Source: CAIZQW01 sp964459675 (GTDB taxonomy: Bacteria > Verrucomicrobiota > Kiritimatiellia > RFP12 > UBA1067). Taken from it: a stretch of 7,625 nt of DNA. Below, in pieces: positions 5,786 through 7,625 of the stretch. The stretch covers positions 1 to 7,625 of the forward strand of contig CAYWNP010000110.1 of the NCBI GenBank assembly GCA_964459675.1, written 5' to 3'. Within the stretch, counting starts at the first letter, position 1. Every line of letters starts with the position of its first letter. The notes under the pieces were generated by a model. It was not told the origin of the DNA, ran no database searches, and was given only the letters and a program-made list of their open reading frames with translations. The position numbers and the translations under genes are program-made.

Positions 5786-5825
5786 ATTCCATCATTCCAA
5801 CATTCCCATATTCCATAATTCCAGC
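5786..5825. repeat. Right ATTCC octamer array
   Basis: ATTCC begins at 5786, 5794, 5802, 5810 and 5818: five units at exactly 8-nt spacing, with variable three-base linkers. It is the inverted counterpart of the GGAAT array at 5637-5676 and ends 13 bp before the grpE start. It therefore occupies the region where the grpE promoter and leader would be expected. No clear sigma70 promoter or CIRCE operator is visible in this gap. Confidence 0.8.
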
Positions 5826-5838
5826 GAAGTTACCGATT

Positions 5839-6432
5839 ATGAGCAAACACGAGAAACATCATAAAGAAGAGAAAGGTGAGCAGGCTGTTCCTCCCACCCC
5901 TGAAGGCGAGACGAACCCCGAAGCCTTGATCGTGGAAGAGCAACCCACTGGCCAGGCGGCCGCCCTGGCGCCCGAAGAGGTCAAGCCCACGAGCGAAGAG
6001 GAACTGGTTGCCATGAAGGATCGCTATATGCGGCTCATGGCGGACTTTGACAATTTCCGTAAGCGTCAGATCCGCGAACGTGAGGAGTGGATCAAGCGCG
6101 CAAACGAGGGTCTGCTTGCAGACTTCCTTCCTATTGTGGATCACCTCGACATTGCGCTTGGCAAAGAGAAGGATTTAACCACGCCCTTTGTTGCGGGTAT
6201 CAAGATGGTGTACGATCAATTTGTCGCCACCTTGGAGAAGAACAATGTGATTCCTGTGGATGCCAAAGGCCAGCCCTTTAATCCGGAGTGGCATGAGGCG
6301 CTCTCGCAAGTTCCCTCTGAGACGGTTCCCGCAAATGAGGTCATCGAGCAGTTCCGGCGGGGCTGGAGCCTCTCCGGACGCCTCCTGCGTCCTGCCCAGG
6401 TCATTGTCTCTTCTGGCAAGGCAGACGCTTAA
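5839..6432 (+). CDS. grpE: GrpE, nucleotide exchange factor of DnaK
   Basis: A 197-residue cytoplasmic co-chaperone that releases ADP from DnaK. Residues 1-55 form a charged, low-complexity tail rich in Lys, Glu, Pro and Ala, as is common in the family. Residues from about 56 form the long dimerisation helix (MKDRYMRLMADFDNFRKR is the signature). A helical bundle (FLPIVDHLDIAL) follows, then the C-terminal beta domain, with FNPEWHEAL and the closing GWSLSGRLLRPAQVIVS being diagnostic. The length is normal. The start ATG has only a weak GAAG upstream (5826-5829), but no better in-frame start exists. dnaJ follows after 21 bp, so the two should be one transcript. I see no CIRCE (HrcA) operator upstream, and heat-shock control cannot be read from the sequence. 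Confidence 0.97.
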   Translation: MSKHEKHHKEEKGEQAVPPTPEGETNPEALIVEEQPTGQAAALAPEEVKPTSEEELVAMKDRYMRLMADFDNFRKRQIREREEWIKRANEGLLADFLPIVDHLDIALGKEKDLTTPFVAGIKMVYDQFVATLEKNNVIPVDAKGQPFNPEWHEALSQVPSETVPANEVIEQFRRGWSLSGRLLRPAQVIVSSGKADA

Positions 6433-6453
6433 ACCGTTAAGAAAACTCTACTT

Positions 6454-7625
6454 ATGGCAACGAAACGTGATTACTATGTCGTGCTGGGCGTGAGCAAAAC
6501 AGCCAGCGCGGATGAGATTAAAAAAGCCTATCGCAAGTTGGCGATGCAGTTCCATCCGGATCGCAATCCCAACGACAAGGATGCCGCTGAAAAGTTCAAG
6601 GAGGCCAGCGAGGCCTACGAAGTCCTGAGCGATGAAGCCAAGCGCCAACGCTATGACCAATACGGCCATGAGGGTGTGAAATCCTCCTTCGGCTCCGGTG
6701 GCTTTGACTTCGGACGCGACTTCACCCACATGCAGGACATTGACCTTCAGGATATTCTGGGCAGTGTCTTTGGCGGCGGACTCGGGGATATGTTTGGCGG
6801 GGGAGGCGGCGGTGGACGTCGCCGTTCGCGCAACCCGAATGAGCCCCAGCGTGGTAATGATCTGCGCTTCGACCTGGAGATTGATTTTGAGGAGGCTACT
6901 TTCGGCTCCGAACGTCAGGTGGATCTGACGGTGAATGACACCTGCGAAACCTGCAAAGGGGCCGGTACTGCCGAGGGCTCATCGCGGGAGTCCTGCAAGC
7001 AGTGTAACGGACATGGCTTTGTTGTTCAAGGCAATGGCTTCTTCCAGATGCGCCATGCTTGTCCGATCTGTAATGGCGAGGGAAGTATCGTCAAAAACCC
7101 CTGCCGCAAGTGTCAAGGCACAGGCCGTATCAAGGCACCGCGCCATATCACGCTCAAGATTCCAAAGGGTGTTGAGACAGGTTCCCGTTTGCGTCTCACG
7201 GGCAAAGGAGAGAGCGGTTCACGCGGAGGCGAACATGGCGATCTCTATGTCGTGCTCCATGTGCGCGACCACGAGGTCTTTGAACGCCATGGCGACGACC
7301 TCGCGTGCAATGTCCATGTGTCACCTGTTCTCGCCGCGCTGGGTGGCGACATCGATGTGCCGACCCCCGAAGGGTATGCGCGCCTCAAACTCCCTGCAGG
7401 AACCGCGACTGGCAAGGTATTCCGGTTACGCGACAAAGGCATGCCCAGTTTGCAGGGCGGTTACGGCGATCTCCATGTGCGCATCGAGGTTGAAGTGCCG
7501 CAAAATCTCGGGAGCGGTCAACGCAAGGCACTCGAAGCCTTTGCGGCAACCCTCACACCTGACAATTTCCCGGAGGCTCGCAAGTTTCAGAAGCAGACCG
7601 ACCGCTTCTTCGAACGCCGCGATGC
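6454..7625 (+). CDS. dnaJ: DnaJ (Hsp40) chaperone, 3' end beyond window
   Basis: This frame is open from ATG 6454 to the window edge, giving 390 codons without a stop. E. coli DnaJ is 376 residues, so little should be missing. DnaJ delivers unfolded clients to DnaK and stimulates its ATPase. The J domain spans residues about 5-70, with HPD at 34-36. A Gly/Phe-rich linker spans about 79-121 and ends in seven consecutive glycines. Four CxxCxGxG zinc repeats follow: CETCKGAG (164-171), CKQCNGHG (181-188), CPICNGEG (203-210) and CRKCQGTG (217-224). Then come the client-binding beta-sandwich domains, including LPAGTATGKVFRLRDKGMP. All four zinc motifs are intact, so this is a type I (A-class) DnaJ. 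No strong Shine-Dalgarno precedes it (AAGAAAA at best), suggesting translational coupling to grpE 21 bp upstream. Confidence 0.97.
   Translation, partial: MATKRDYYVVLGVSKTASADEIKKAYRKLAMQFHPDRNPNDKDAAEKFKEASEAYEVLSDEAKRQRYDQYGHEGVKSSFGSGGFDFGRDFTHMQDIDLQDILGSVFGGGLGDMFGGGGGGGRRRSRNPNEPQRGNDLRFDLEIDFEEATFGSERQVDLTVNDTCETCKGAGTAEGSSRESCKQCNGHGFVVQGNGFFQMRHACPICNGEGSIVKNPCRKCQGTGRIKAPRHITLKIPKGVETGSRLRLTGKGESGSRGGEHGDLYVVLHVRDHEVFERHGDDLACNVHVSPVLAALGGDIDVPTPEGYARLKLPAGTATGKVFRLRDKGMPSLQGGYGDLHVRIEVEVPQNLGSGQRKALEAFAATLTPDNFPEARKFQKQTDRFFERRD

Overview
This window is a stretch of ordinary bacterial chromosome, about mid-50s % GC by eye in the genes, with six protein genes and unusually repeat-rich intergenic spaces. 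From left to right: lemA (+, 154-744); a DUF362/ferredoxin-type iron-sulfur protein (-, 929-2038); gluQ, the glutamyl-queuosine tRNA(Asp) synthetase (-, 2106-3101); an adenosylcobalamin-dependent class II ribonucleotide reductase nrdJ (+, 3362-5596); grpE (+, 5839-6432); and dnaJ (+, 6454 to the window edge, 3' end missing). No tRNA, rRNA, CRISPR array, integrase or transposase gene was recognised.

The organism is a bacterium that makes queuosine-modified tRNA and can use or acquire vitamin B12. The style (B12-dependent RTPR-type reductase, DUF362 ferredoxin, isolated lemA, intergenic spaces packed with short inverted repeat arrays) reminds me of environmental Verrucomicrobiota / Kiritimatiellota / Lentisphaerota-like genomes. 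That is an impression, not something the sequence proves. Nothing in the genes suggests a plasmid or phage.

Regulation is readable in two places. lemA has a perfect TATAAT box and a strong Shine-Dalgarno. The divergent region 3102-3361 between gluQ and nrdJ carries two tandem NrdR boxes (3239-3254 and 3271-3286). They are separated by the canonical 16 bp and lie over a sigma70-like promoter, so nrdJ is very likely repressed by NrdR when dATP/ATP pools are high. grpE and dnaJ are 21 bp apart and form a chaperone operon feeding DnaK, which is not in the window.

The most unusual content is intergenic. Three separate gaps (37-85, 761-913, 5637-5825) each hold inverted arms made of a different short unit repeated at a nearly fixed period: 7 nt GAACATY, 8-9 nt CACAGAG and 8 nt GGAAT. 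Inside the last one, between nrdJ and grpE, is a compact REP/BIME-like cluster. It has two GGAG-headed hairpins in head-to-head inverted orientation whose stem differences are compensatory (C-G to A-T, A-T to G-C), plus a third GGAG-preceded hairpin. This looks like a structure-selected, probably RAYT-mobilised palindromic element nested in an octamer array, and it is the best candidate here for something undescribed.
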